Assembly (NCBI GenBank): GCA_034509425.1
Contig: JAVTVJ010000296.1
Location: 2,845,001 to 2,909,000 of the forward strand
Direction: 5' to 3'
DNA from: Eopsaltria australis
Lineage: Eukaryota > Chordata > Aves > Passeriformes > Petroicidae
DNA: 64,000 bases
Part shown: piece after piece, positions 33,680 to 48,600 of the stretch
How the letters are laid out: every line of letters starts with the position of its first letter
Numbering within the stretch: the first letter of the stretch is position 1
The notes under the pieces: generated by a model
Database searches by the model: none
What the model saw: the letters and a program-made list of their open reading frames with translations, nothing else
Told to the model about the DNA's origin: nothing
Made by a program: the position numbers and the translations under genes

Positions 33680-36600
33680 GTAACAGCCCCATTCCCAGAG
33701 ACTCAGAGAGGGATGGGCTTGTTCCTGTCTGATGATTTCCCAGAAATTTGGTATTAGGAAAAATTTCATCACTGAAAGAGTGGTCAGCCATTGGCACTGC
33801 TGCCCAAGGCAGTGGTGGAATCTCCATCCCTGGAGGGATTTCAGAGTTGTGTGGATGTGGCAGCTGGGGGCATGGATCAGTGGTGGCCTTGGGGAAATGG
33901 TTGGACTTGATGATCTTTCAATTTCTAATCTTAATGATTCTGTAAGTTTCTATATCAGCCACTGCTGTGTGGGACACTGGGAGGGATTTATGGCCTGGCA
34001 TGGTGCAAAAAATCCTTCAGGTTTTGCCTGTGCTGAGAACTGTCTGTGTGACATATTTAGGTGCTCTGAGTTTAGAAGTGATTGATTTATAACTTCAATG
34101 TAAGCATATATATCCCCATGTGTATATATATAGTAAGTATTATATATATAAAAACTCTCTATGCACATTTTATGAGAGTGACTTCATAGATTTTAGCAGG
34201 AATCAGTGTAGTGTGGGAGTAAATACGTTTATGTATGCACTAAGAAATTAAAAATATAGTGGAAGGAATGCAATATTGGGCTTGCTATCTTTTCATCTCT
34301 TCCTTGTGCTAGTTCTTGAATGGATAAATATAAACTATATATTTAGTATTAGCTTTTTATAGATCAAAAGATAAACTAAAAAATCTCAAGCCCTTTCAAA
34401 ATAAACTCAAGGGACACACCTTATGTACTGGGTCTGGTTAAAGTCCATTTTATTTTATTCCTTTATTTAGTTCATTATCATTGCAAAGACTGTTCACAAG
34501 AGATGGTCTGGTAACAATCCCTTGAAACCACAAAAAGCCTCCTTTGGCTTTTTACAACCAAATGCTTAAAAAAGGATGCAGATTCCTGGATATTAACAGA
34601 TCCTGTGTCTTTCCACAGCTGCATTGTGACTTGTGGCAGCGATGGAGATGTGAGGATTTGGGAGAACTTGGATGATGATGATCCAAAGTCCATTAATGTG
34701 GGAGAAAAGGCCTTCTCATGTGCTCTAAAGGTAACACAGCTCCTCACAGTTGTGGATTTTCCTACAGATTGTGGATTTGCCAGCTCAGGGATGCTGCTTC
34801 TGTGGGTAACATCAAACAAGAATTACCTCTGACAATTCGTTGTACCCCATACACAATTGCAGAGGAATTATTCCTTATACTAAACTTTTGTAACGTTTTT
34901 TTCCCTCCTCTTCCTTCAAGTTCAGTTGTGTTAATTTCTGACTTTGATCTCCTTTGTGAGAAACAAAGCCAGCAGATTAAGCTAATTATGCAGTGAACTT
35001 TTTAGGCTGTTCCAGTGTTTTCTCACCATGGGAGCTGCAAGAATTTTCCCAGCATAGGATGTGATCATCAAGTGTTAGGAAGAAAGCCAAGAGGTTGTTT
35101 TATGTGGGCCTGTGTTAAAGTCCAAGGAATTATAATCTGTATTAATCAAAACTTGAGTAATGGTTTGGTAACACTTTTTTAAAATAATTGGTTGATGTTT
35201 CACTCTCAAAATTGTTGTTTGGCCTAAAGATACCTCTGACCCAGTGTCCCCAAAGTGAGAAGAGTATTTATGTAATAGAAAAGAATTATTTTTACTATGC
35301 ATGTTCATGTATTTAGCTTGAGAATTGTCACATTATTTCCTTCATGTCCTATTTTTTTATATAGCATTAATCATAGTGAGTCTAAAATATTGTCTTTGTG
35401 GCAATTTTAGAAGATAAGACTTCCAGAAGCCTACATCAATTCTACAAATATTGTGTGGTTAACTTGGAAGTGATAAAGGGAAATTTAAAAATCGTTTTTC
35501 AACTACTTGTGATTTTGGAGAGGAGTGTGAAAGAGGAAACAAATGAGTATTAACAGATTTGTATTGCATTATCAGAATTATCTTTTGAAACCCTATTCAG
35601 AACTACTGCCTTAAGTGAATCCTGTTTCTTATGTCCCTTTTAACATACCTCATGTATCTATTCCTAAATACCTGTAAAATCTATTTTCATCATTGATTTT
35701 TAGAGTATTTTGCTGCTGGTTTTCATCACTTATTGTTTCACACACCAACTGAGATGACTTGACTGGGTTCTCTTAGCAAATCAGTGACAGTGCCAGAAAT
35801 TGCTAAAACTATTGAAGAATAGATGAGGAAAAATCCTGGGAAAAATTGAAAAAGGTGCTCCTAGTTTTGAGGGATTTTTAAATTTTTAAACTGTCAGAGG
35901 CTTAAATGTCAGGAAATCATTTTTCAAAAGTTACTATTCATTAGTGAAATGTCATGAGGGACTGTTCTGAGATGTTGATGTAATCTAGGTAATGAATCTG
36001 ATCTCTGATTTTTTTTTAGGTTATTCACTACTGACTGCTGCTTTCTTTACTTTCAGGATTTTTACTGTAATTTTAGACACCTTAACAAAACACCCCAACC
36101 AAAATACACACTCCCCCCAAAAATATACACAATAAAAAAGAAAATAAGGCATTTCTTTATATTTATTTTAAGGTTTTACTGCTGTGTACAATTGAGGAAT
36201 AGTATTGTCACTCAAAGAGGTATTATTTTCCAAGTATGGGATAATTATTTCTTTTGTTTTGCAATTTTTAAAATCTGGATCAATTTTTAGTAAACGTCTG
36301 CCTTCTGTTCTCTGCAAAGAACTGAGCTATAGTTCATGAACTTCTCATCTTTCCCTGGTGGCATTTAACTGAGAATTCCAGTCCAAGGGTGCCCTCTCCT
36401 GATGCTGCAGCAGATGAATCTAAATAGCATGCAAGTTAGTTTGGTTAAAGTGATAAATTATAAAAGTTACTATGCTTGTATGCCTGTATTTTTTGGGTGG
36501 GAAAAATATAAGTTAAAGAGCATTTCTCTTACTACTCTTACTGTCAGACCTTTTTGGAATTAATAAAGTTAATCCCCCCAAGTATTTGGGACATCAGAGC

Positions 36601-39600
36601 AGGATTTTTGTCTCTATGGTGTAAATATGCTTTAACTGACAGATTTTATGATTGATTTTGTTGTCAGAATGGAAAGCTGATCACAGCAGTCTCCAACAAC
36701 ACTGTCCAGATCCACACATTTCCTGAGGGAGCTCCTGATGGCATCCTCACTCGTTTCACCATGCAGGCCAACCATGTCACCTTCAGCCCTGGTGGCACCA
36801 GGGTTGCTGCTGGATCCAGGTAATGTGGGCACCATGAGAGAGGCCCTGCTGCCCTTCAGAGTCTGGAAACTTCCTCACAGGCTGATTGTACCAATGAGGC
36901 CATGAACCCACAAACATCTGAGGGCTTTAAAGGACTGGAAAATGCCTTCAAGGAGGTGGAGGGGAGGAAAGGAATGAAGAGGAGTTTGGGAAACAATGCT
37001 CTGGGAGATACTTGATCCACCAAGAAGTTTTATATAGAAGCCTGGTGTTGTGAAATAATTGCTTTTCTTTAGGAAGCTCGAGTGTTTTCAGCTCTCCGTG
37101 TGATGCACAAGTGTTCACCCTCATGGATGTCTCCTCTCATGGAGGGTTTTGTCACTGGGAGCTGAGGATGATGTCCTGACTGCTCAGGATCGTGGAGCTG
37201 CAGATGAATGTGCACATCTAAAAGTTAGATTGGTTCTGATTCGTATGAGAGCTTTGAGTCATTCTCTGGCATAAGCATCACTGAGCTGCCAAACGATAAC
37301 AGATGACACTTCCAAGACTTGCCTGAGGGAATTTAATATGTAGTTTAGTTCTTTTCTTAGGGCAGCACATGTGCTTTTATAGAATATACTCTAGTCCTCT
37401 AACAGAGAAGGCAAAATTGCCAGCAGGCAGTGGGTTTTTTGTGTTTTTTTTCATGTATTTAAGGCTCAGGTGATTCTTAATTGGATTTGGTGAACTCTTT
37501 GGGCAGTCATAGCTAATTCAAGCTGTCTGCTTGCCTTTCTTCTGGAATTTTGCTCCACAGGGGAGATGGCTGAGATCTGCTTCCTGACTCCTCTAAGTGT
37601 GAATTGAACCAGAAAAGCATTTTGGATGAACATTCTGGACTGTGAGCTGTGGCAGCAGCTCCACCAAATCTGGGAGGCTGGGCAGTAACCACTGTAATCT
37701 CCAAATCTGACAGGGATCATGGCTTTGGGCCCTCTGCCAGTGCTTGTTTCTGAGGGAACAGCTCTGCCTCAGGCTCTGACTTTGATTAGAGAGATTAGGC
37801 AGACAGCAAGCTCTTTGCTGTTTCTAAAACTTTTATAACCCTCCAATATTCCTGCAGCCTGGCTGGGGCTCCCACATTTTTAGGAAAAAGAACTCACAAG
37901 GCTGTCAGGCCACCCCTCAGTGAGGTCTTCTGTGTCATACTGAAGGAGAATGGTGAAAGCTGTGAAGTGAAGGAGTGCAGCTGAGAACTGCTTTTATTTG
38001 TCCCAGATTTCTCCATTTTTATGTGGAGTCTGCAAACTTCTGTTTTGTACAAATTTAACATCCAACTGGCTGCCAAAGTTCACATGAACTATATGGAAAG
38101 AGTTAAAAGTAATTGCTAACCCTATAGAATTAGATCCTAAAATGAAATTTCTCTCTGAGGGTTTTGCAATGAGGTTTGAGAGGGAGTGGTACTGGAAGTT
38201 TTTCACAGGAGCTCTTTGTCTTAGGAGTTAGGATTGATACTTTGAGTTAAACTGTAGCAATGGCTGCAATTTTGGAAGAAGAAATGAAGTTGTAAAAATT
38301 CTCTTGTTGTATCTGATACACTAAATAGTCTTCAAAATGCAGTTAAAAAGTCACACAAAATAAACTACTTGCACCATCTTTTTTTTTAAAAGCCACATGG
38401 CCAAATAATTATAGCAATGAATATTGGCCCCACTCAGCAGATAGTTCTTGTTAAGTCATCAGCTCTCTGATATCTGAGCAGAGATTTTTATTAGGTCATG
38501 TAGAATATTACATTAAAGAGGTATATGGTCTGTGTGTGCATAGTATCTTCCCGAAAAAACAACCATATTTTATGAATTTTGACATGAACAAAAATAATTT
38601 TCTGATAAAAAAAATTTGGCTTTACTGCTATTATAACAAGGCTCAAGATTCTCATTTTCCATTACATCATATAGTGTTGAGAGCTGTAACTTCTCCAGAA
38701 GATATTTAATGTCCAATTTTTATTGCCATAAAAAACCACTTTGTCACTGTTAATAGAAACATTATTAATTTTATGTCATTGTGTTCTGCAGTGACTTTAT
38801 GATCAAAGTTGTGGAGGTGACTGACAGCAGCAAGCAGAAAACATTCCGAGGACATGAGGCTCCTGTTTTGAGCCTGTCTTTTGACCCCAAGGATGTTTAC
38901 CTGGTAAAAAAAAAACTTTCTTATTTGCTTTCTGCTTTGAAACTCATTTTCCCTGGAGGAAGAAAAGTTAAAAATGTAGTTTTTACCAAAAAAAACCAAC
39001 CAGTGACTGGGCAGATGAGACAACTTCATTTCAGCTGACCTTGCTGGTTATGGAGTGTGTCACAACTTGTTGCCTTACAGGAGAACTCAGTCTTTTCTTT
39101 GCTGCTCAGTTACTGTGTTCTTCTGGAATTTTAATTTAGAGGAGAAAAGGTGCCTCACTAAAGAAATTTAATATTAATTTTGAGCCTCTTTTGCAAATAA
39201 ATAGCTCACTTGAAGTACCAGGGTTTGTAATTACAGCAGCTTGGAGCTGAGTACAATTATCAAGATGACAGCACTGGAAAGTTTTAAGTCTTAAAGTGGT
39301 TTGAACAGGCAGGCTTTCTTCTTCAAACTGCCTATGTATCAGGTGTCTGTGGCACTGGTTGTAGGGATTTTTCCATTTTGTAGCATTAATTTCTCTATGT
39401 CTTTAATTATTAATTTGTTTACTCCATTCTATTCCCGAGGCCTCGGCAAGCTGTGACGGTTCTGTCAGAGTCTGGAACATTGCAGATCAGGTAAAGGCTG
39501 CCCTTTCCACGTGGAATCTTTCCTGAGAAATCCAGGATTTCACAGGCAGCAAGAAGAGCTGGACTGAAATAACCCTCCTGGAGTAGGATTTTCCTTTTGG

Positions 39601-42600
39601 GGATGAAATCTAGCTACACTTCACAGAATAATTCTATCTGCTTCTGGGAGAAATTCCAGAGCCTGATTATGAAATGTTGCCTGGGTAGCTGTGTTTTGTT
39701 CTTCCTGTCTGTGAAATCCCTGATTCCTTCCGTTCATCTCTCCTAATTGGCCAACACTGTAAGTGCCAAGGACAAAATAAGGATAGCAACTGACATCAGA
39801 TTCCTCATTTCAGAATTTCAGCTTGTTGCTTTCAGAACTGAGGAGTTTTGATTATAATAAACAATTTGTTAACTGTAGTAAACACATTCAGCCTCTGCTC
39901 TTAGAACTCCTCTAAGGAACTTGAGATTTTCAGGTGAAGGCTTTAATAAGGCAGTTCTGCATATGGGTATGGGATGAGTTTTGCTAAATACCACTGACAG
40001 GAATAAGAATCCCTGTGGAATTATTCCTGTAAGTACAGTTGAAAATATATCCCCCACCCTTGTGGTTTGCTACTTTTTTAAGACACAAGCATAGTTGTGT
40101 GAAATCTCATGTTCCAGACTGACAGTGGGTGCCTTCTGGGGAAATGATACTGAGAATGTTCCAGGACTGGGGCAGTTTGATGCATGAATCTGTGCTGTGA
40201 TTTGAGATTACAGCCATTCATTCTTTATACTGCTGGGACCATTTTCAGCCTTCTGTGTTGTCACCTTGCTGGAGTTGATCTGGGTTTGACAAATGCTTTT
40301 TGGCCACATTTCTCTATAACCATCTAAAAATAGATGGGCTCATTTGTTCTGTACTTTATTAAAAATGCATGTTCTGTGATCTTATTTCTGTTACAAGTAG
40401 TTTTATTATCATTAAAATAGTTTCAGGGCTACATTGACAAAGTATTTTGAAGGCAATATGTACTACTATATTTTGATGAAAGAGATTATTTCAGTTCAGA
40501 TATATATTTCCTCCTTTCGGTTGTTTTCCCACCCTTTTCCTTTAAAAATTTCTACTAAACAGCAGATTTTTGCTGAGCTGGAAAGCTTATTTTTTAAATT
40601 TTGTTTTCAGACATGCACGAAAAGCTGGCTGCTGCTGCAGAAATGTAATGATGTGATAAATGCTAAATCAATCTGCAGGCTTGCCTGGCAACCTGGCACT
40701 GGCAAGGTAAGTGACATTGTTCTGTCACATCTTAATCCTTCTCTTGCCTCTGAGCCCAATGGTAGAATTCAATCTGGGCAAGCCCAAATTGCACCTCCTG
40801 TGAGTAAGGAAAATATTTGGGGTGAAGTTGCCTTTTAGGAAACACAAAAAGCTGGAAGTGGTTCCTTGTTTAAGCTCCAGACTGTGTTTGGCAGGAGTCC
40901 AGCTGTCAGCCCAAACCAGCATTAAACAGCCTTGGTGTGCTGAATAGGAAGGAACATTGTACACGAGGGAAGTCATCAAATTGCTCGAAACAGAGCATCA
41001 AAGGAGTCCTGTCCTTCTCTGCTTTAAGTAAATTTTGCCCTACTCTGTAAATATTTCCTCAATAAGTTGCTCCCTTCCTTTTCACCTGAAGGTCAGAGTT
41101 GCAGGAGGGTGTGGCCAGGTGGGGGATTGGTGTCTCCTCCCAGGTAACCAGCATCAGGACAAGAGGAAATGGCCTCAGTTTGCATCAGGGGAGGTTTAGA
41201 TTGGATATTAGAAAAAATTTCTTCACCAAAAGGGTTGTTAGACCTGGCACAGCTGCCCAGGGCAGTGGTGGAGTCCCCATCCCTGGAGGGATTTAAAAGC
41301 CATGTGGATGTGGCACCTGGGGACATGGGTTAGGGGTGAAGATGTCACTGTCAGGTTAATGGTTGGACTTGATGCCCTTAGTTGCCTTTTCCAACCTAAA
41401 TTATTCCACAATTCTTCAAAATCCCTGGCTACTATGACAGTGTTATGTATCAATTTTCCTTGTGAGAGTGAATGTCACCCTCAGTACAAATTGTTTCAAT
41501 ATCCATATTACATAAAAACAGATCCTTCCCATTTTTAGGCCAATTCTTCACACACACATATGTATTTGAAATGTAAGCTGTTGTCTTGCTTCTCTTACAA
41601 AGCAAATTGTTACAATCCCAAAAAAAATTAACCCTAAAGAAATAAACAGCCAGTAACATTTATGTAGTTTTATGGAAGATGAAATGAGCTGGTTTAGGAA
41701 TCAGCTATTCAAATCAGATTTATTGAGAAATCATTACCTGATCAAAAAGAGTTTGGAGAGGGAGGGTAAAGAATCACCCAAGCCTTGAGCTCAGAGCATT
41801 GAAAACTATGTGTGTGTATCATGTTTTGATTAGTAAGAACTTCTAACCTTATGGTGCAGTTTTCTGCCAGAAGGAAATGAAGATTACAATAAAAACAGGC
41901 AAGTTTTGCTCTGTTGCATGTGGAAGGCATTAAAGAACCTTGTAATTCAAATTACTGCAGCTTCCTCTCTCAATTGGAATGGCTGGGATGTTAGAGAGCT
42001 GTTAAATCCTGAGGCAGTCACATCTGTGAGGCTTCTGAATGAAGGAGCTGTGCTGTTTGAGTGTTGTTTGACAGGTAACTTGCTCTAAATTGTGTAATAT
42101 TTTCCCTTTGAGCAGCTGCTGGCAGTTCCTGCAGATAAAGTTGTTGAACTGTTCAGAAGAGAGAGCTGGGACAGTCAATTCAATCTGTCAGATGCCTCCA
42201 TCACACAGGTAGGTGCAGAAACCAGGGGCTTGTTAAATACTCTGTAATTTAAATGTTGTTCTGCTAGAAATTGTCTTCTGCACAGCACCTCTCCCTTCCC
42301 TGACCCCCTTCTCTTGGTGATGATTGTTCACATTTTCTGTTTTATTTCTGATCCTGTTACTTCCTGTTGGAAAAGAGGGCAGAGATCCTGAGTTGTGTCA
42401 AACACCTTCACGTGGCTCTGATTCCTCTCTTTCATTTATAGTAACCCACCAGGTCTCTAAAGCCTCCTGGTGACTCACCCACTGCAGCTGAGGAACACCT
42501 GTTTCACAAATTGCCCTAAATACAGAGCTTTTTAGAGAAAACGTCAGGAGAATTATTTCTTTAGGGAGCAGAGATGTCAGTTGTTCACTTTATATTTTAT

Positions 42601-45600
42601 TGAGCTGAAATTTAGTGGACCTGACTGTGCCACCTTCTTTGTTTTTGCCTCACTATGTACCTGGGAATCTTTGGGTTGAAGAGAACCACCTCCTAGTGTT
42701 ATTAAGATGCAGAACACACAGCCTTGGATTTTAATTTATGGGACTGTATTAAGTTCAAAATAAATAAAGCTATGTTTAGTGCTGAGTTTGCAGAATACAC
42801 TCTGCTCCGTTCTGCATGTCTGGAATTGGGTTTTGTTTGGCCTCATGGCAGTGTTTAATAAGAGAAGATGGATGTTCTGAAACAAAAATAGGTGTGCTAT
42901 CTTTAAAGTGTTTCTTTAAAGCAAGCATTTTTTAAATTAGTTTTTAAAGAAAAAGAGCTACCTAACCCCAGCCCATATACAGGATGCTGGATATGGTTTG
43001 CTAAAGATTATTATTATTAATTTTTTATTCCAGAATATCTGTCTGTTCTAAGATCCAGAATAGGAATGCTGTGCATGCATTGGTCACTCTTTATTATTAT
43101 TATTTGTTTTATTTTTTTTTCCTTAGCCCTTGAATGTTGTGGTGTGGTCTCCTTGTGGGCAGTTCCTGGCAGCTGGAAGTGTGGATGGGAATATTGTGGT
43201 GTGGAATGTGGGAACCCAGCAGTGCATAGAGAGGTACCCAGTGCTGTTCCATAAATCCCCAAATTCATCTCCTTTTCTTGAAGTAGAATTTTACGGTCTT
43301 TTCTGTAAAACATTTTTGTGCAAAGGTAGAACTCTGCCTCTTGAAAAACCTAAATAAGATTTACAGAGTTTTCTGATTTAACCTGTCAAGCACCTTAGGG
43401 AAGGGTGGATTTTGTTCAAATCCCAGAATCTGTCTTTCTGTGTACATCTGTTATTACTTTTGAACCTGACCATTGATTAAAGGATGGCTTTGATGGAAAT
43501 AATTTTTCCTCACATCCCAGACCCCAAGATCATTGTCAGTAACGTGTTTTCTGGAGGGAGAGGGAAGTACAGGTCAGTCAGTCAGCCATCCTCACCTGTA
43601 GGCCAAAAAGGACAGACTGGCAAATTGCACTTTGGTTAATTAAATCTCTTAAAAAACCCTAAATATCCCCCCAATTAAAATCAAAGATGTTATTAAGTGA
43701 GGTAGAGAAGAAGAGAATATTCTATGCAAGAAACATGATTGTAACTGCAACTCTATGTTAAGAATTATAGATAGATTATGTAAATAATTATTGAGATGAT
43801 TTTTGTGAGAATAAAAGGTGGAAAAGATAGAGGATTAATTTATCAGTTTAGTCAAGAGAAACAAATAATGTTCTTTCTATAACAAATAATGTTCTTTCTA
43901 TAACTGGATGGTTCTGGAATAAATGAGTACTGAGGAGTTCCTTTGTCTTCTAAATGTGTATCAGGAAGCTGTTGTTTTAAGAATATGATTCTGATTGATT
44001 TTTAAACCTTATTTTCTTCCTAGAAAAGGAAGACTTGCTCTGTTTTTTATAGCAGCTGTTTACTCTGAAGGTGACCTATTAATTATCTTATTATGTGTAA
44101 TGTCACTTTCTTGTACTAATAAATATTACCACTTTTTGCAATAACTCTTGGAGGGGAGGGTTCTGCCCTGAGGGGCTTACTAAAAATCCATTCTTTTCCT
44201 ATTCTTTTTAGGATGAAGCATGAGAAAAGATACTCTATTTGTGGGCTGGCATGGCACCCTAAATATAAGCAAATTGCTTACACAGACACTGAAGGAAACC
44301 TGGGGTTGTTGGAAAATATTGGTGATGCAGAGAAGCCAAATGACAAGGTGCTCAGTACCAATCATTTTTTAAATTAATGTCATTATTTAGGTTATTAGTT
44401 ATATGGAACATTCTGTTTTGTGCATTGCAAGTTCCCTCTTTTGTGTTAATTTATTTCTTGAGTTCCATGTCCAAAAGAAGTTTTGTTCTGATTGCTTCTC
44501 TGGTTTTAGGTTGCCAGTGCAGTGGCCAAAGACTACAATGATCTGTTTGATGGAGATGATGATGATTATTTAAATGGGGATATGATTGAACCACCTTCTT
44601 CCCCAAAAACTGGAGATAATGAGGATGATGCTGATGACCTTCTGCAACCCCCAGGCCACGTGAGACGGGCAGTAATTGATGATGATGATGATAACTCACT
44701 AGGTACACAATGAACTTATTTTCCAGATCTCTTTTTCTGGGATGATCTTTTAGCATCCTCTACTCAGATATATTCTGCTTTGTTTGTCCAGAGAAATCTT
44801 GACTGTTTACATTTTCCTAACCTATATTCTGTCATAATACTGTGTGTAAGATTCTTTTTTTTTTTTAACTTCTAGACATTGGGATGATAAAAGCTAGTTC
44901 TGGTCTTCTTGGAAAGGAGGATGATGGTGATGATCAGCCTGGTGGCTTTTCAGCTTTACCACCATCATCTACACAACAGCCTTTCTATGATGGGCCACTG
45001 CCAACTCCCAGGCAAAAGCCCTTCCAGTCTGGCTCCACTCCTGTGCATCTCATGCATCGATTCATGGTAAATCTGTGTGGTTGTTTAGATTTAGATGCTT
45101 CTTTTATATTTAATGTTGTCCAGTTTGTGTTGTGTTTTAATATAATCTGGGATTTTTTTTATTTTAATACTTTACAGTGTGAAACTAAATAATGGAAAGT
45201 AGCTTTGTCTTCATGTGAGGACTCCATAATGTTTTGGTTTACATTTTGGTTGCTTTAGAAATTAATACTTGGCTTTAAGACAAAATCAAGCTATGCAGTT
45301 TGTACCAGTGCTACTCAATTCTAGCAAATCCATTTAAAAATTCCTTTTTAGTCAGAACTGTGGGTATTTTTGTGCTGTTAAAACTTGTATGTTAATCATT
45401 CACTATTTCTTTCTGTCTGCAAGTTCTTCACATTTGATTTGCTAAGGAGAAAGATGGGTGAGCAATGAGGGTGAATCTCCTTTCTGCCTAATTCAGCTGT
45501 TTTAGGAACCACAAGTCCTGATTACACAGCTCTTCAATCTTTCTGCAGCCTGCCACTCATTCTGGTTTCAGATAAAATAGTTACAGCAGGTTTAGGGCAG

Positions 45601-48600
45601 TATATCTGATGGATTTAGAGTATTTGATTGGTTTTTTGGTTCCTTTTGGCAGGTGTGGAATTCAGTTGGGATCATTCGCTGCTACAACGACGAGCAGGAC
45701 AACGCCATCGACATCGAGTTCCACGACACCTCTGTGCACCATGCCACACACCTCCCCAACTCCCTGGGCCACACCATGGCTGACCTCTCCACTGAAGCCA
45801 TTCTGCTGGCCTGTGAGAGCACAGAGGAACTTGCAAGGTAAGTCGTGGCCTTGTTCTGCAAAACCCATAAAAGGGAGCTGCTTTTAACGTGTTTCAAAAA
45901 TTTCGGCTTTTATTTTCAGCTTCTATCAATTTTTGGCTTTTGATCATGATTTTTATTTCAAGGAGGATTTTAGCTTCCACCTACTTGAAGACTTCAAGAG
46001 TATTGAAAAATGTAATTTGTAATTTCCTGAGAATTTCTTTTTAATTCCTTTTTCAAATGTATATATACTGGAAACTTCACACACTGCAGGCTCAAAAGGA
46101 ATTGTAAACATGAACAATAGTTTTTCAGTCTGTTCAGATCAGAGATCAATCATAAGGGTTTAGCTACTTCCTTTCACACTGTTGCCAAGGAGACATTTGG
46201 AGATACCCATAAGAATTTCAAGTGTGAAGAACACAAGTTTATGAAAACCACAGAAAGATTTAAGCAGTTGGGCCAGCTAAACTCTGTTCTTGCATTTAAG
46301 AACAATTTCAACAATGTTTCATTGTTGGTTTCTGTGGAAATATCTTGAAGAAAGAGCTTTCTTCTTATTTTCACACATACAGCCTTGTGGTAAGTTGAAA
46401 AGCACCCTTTAAAAGCATGATTTGTTATATATTGGTTGTCTGACTTTGAAAGTGTCATTGTTTTTCTCAGTGGAAATGGGGAATCTCTCAAAAGGCATGA
46501 TGTCTGTGGGTTGGTCATGGGCACTTTTCAATTATTAAGAATTGAAGTTTCTAATATTTTTTCCCTTTGAAAGATACCATAACATGACAGACTTCTAATG
46601 AGGGCTGATATTCAGGGTGCCAAGGAGGACATTTACCTGCTTCCATCTAAAAAATCTCTCAGACCTTTTGATTGTTTCTGCTTCAGGCCTTAGAGGCTTT
46701 AAATCTACAGTGCTGGAGGTCAAGCTGGTTCTTCAGTTCCTGAATAATAAGAGCAGTACCTTTGCAAATGACCACTTGAAATTTGTAGTTCCATCAGAGA
46801 TCTCTGATAAAAATGTAATATACTGGTGTATTTTCAGATATTGTATTTACATCATGTTGAGATATCTGTTGGTTCTTTATCTCTGCCTCAGCAAACTCCA
46901 CTGCATCCATTTTGGCTCCTGGGATGCCAACAAGGAGTGGACTGTGGATATGCCAAAGGATGAGGAGATTGAGGCCATCTGTCTGGGCCAGGGCTGGGCT
47001 GCCTGTGCCACCAGTGCTCTGCTGGTCCGTGTGTTCACAGTTGGAGGAGTTCAGAAAGAGATCTTCAGTCTCCCAGGCCCAGTGGTGTCCATGGCAGGAC
47101 ATGGAGAGCAGCTGATAGTTGTTTATCACAGAGGTAATTTTCTCCCTTTTGTCTTTTTTTTTTGAACTGGGGCTGTTTTCAATCCTCATCTCTCACTGGC
47201 TTTGCACACTGCTTAATTTGTTTGTAATCACCAGAGACTGTTTTCTTCTTCTTTTCTTCATGCTGTGTCTCCTTTTTCTCTTCTGGGTGATGCTTTTAAA
47301 AGCACATCCATCACAACCCACAGACCTGTGACTTCTGACAGCAGAGCCTGTGTTTGGTATTGGGATGCTGAGATTAAACTGTGGGGAAGGGGAGAATCTT
47401 GCAACAGTTAAAATAGTATATTAAATTTGGGTTTCAGATGTGCCAGAAGGAATTACTACAGGAAATTAAGGAGGTTGTTATGCGTGTCCTATGTGTCCAA
47501 AATAGCTGTGTGTCTGGCAGTGGTATCCATGGGTAACGCTGCATTAGAATTAATTTTTGATTCAAAACTAATTTAACCCAGAGCCAAATTGCAATTCTTC
47601 TGTTTTCTAACACAGTCATTGAACAACTTCTTCCCAGGTACTGGGTTTGATGGGGACCAGTGCCTCGGGGTACAGCTGATGGAGCTGGGAACAAAGAAAA
47701 AACAAATTTTGCATGGAGACCCTGTTTCTCTTACAAGGAAATCCTACTTGGTGTGGGTAGGATTCTCTGCAGAAGGTAGGAAATACCTGCATGAGAGGTG
47801 TTGAGAAATATTGACAGTGTTGGGAGGATTACAAGAAAGCTGGAGAGGGACTTTGGACAAGATAAGGGGAAATGGTTTCAGACTCCCAGAGGGCAGGGAT
47901 GGATGGGATATTGGGTAGGAGTTCCTGGCTGTGAGGGTGGGGAGGCCCTGGCACAGGGTGCCCAGAGAAGCTGTGGCTGCCCCTGGATCCCTGGAAGTGC
48001 CCAAGGCCAGGCTGGACAGGGCTTAGTGCAACCTGGGATAGTGGAAGGTGTCCCTTTGCATGGCAGGGGTGGAATGAGATGAGCTTTAGTGTCCCTTCCA
48101 ACCCAAACCATCCTGGTATTCTATGGAGGAGTTTGGCTAATTAATGCCCTTTCAATAATGTTGATCTTAGGACTTGGACTTTCTCTTCCAATCTCCTCAA
48201 CAATAAATGAATTCTATTTTTCCATACTTTCAATATATTTGTCAGAAATCTTTAATGTTTTCCCACTCAGATGTTATCAGAACTTGTTCTCCTGGTCGGT
48301 TTTCCTGCTCAGCCAAAAGAAATAAAGTGTTTTAGTACACCATAAGAGCTCCCCGACCCCCTAAAGTTGGTACCATGGGAGAACCTTTAATCATAAACAT
48401 AAAAAAATAATCGTATAATAGCCGATTTCCTTTGGGAATCTGCCCAAGCAGCATAAATTCGATTTCTCCATAAAACGTTTTAATTTTGAACTTGACCAGC
48501 AGTGGTGTTGGCTGACAGAAGGTGGCGCATCTCTCCAAGGAAACCGCCTTTTCCCGACCAATTTGTGCAGTGTCTGGGAGAGAGGATGTCGTATTTGCAC

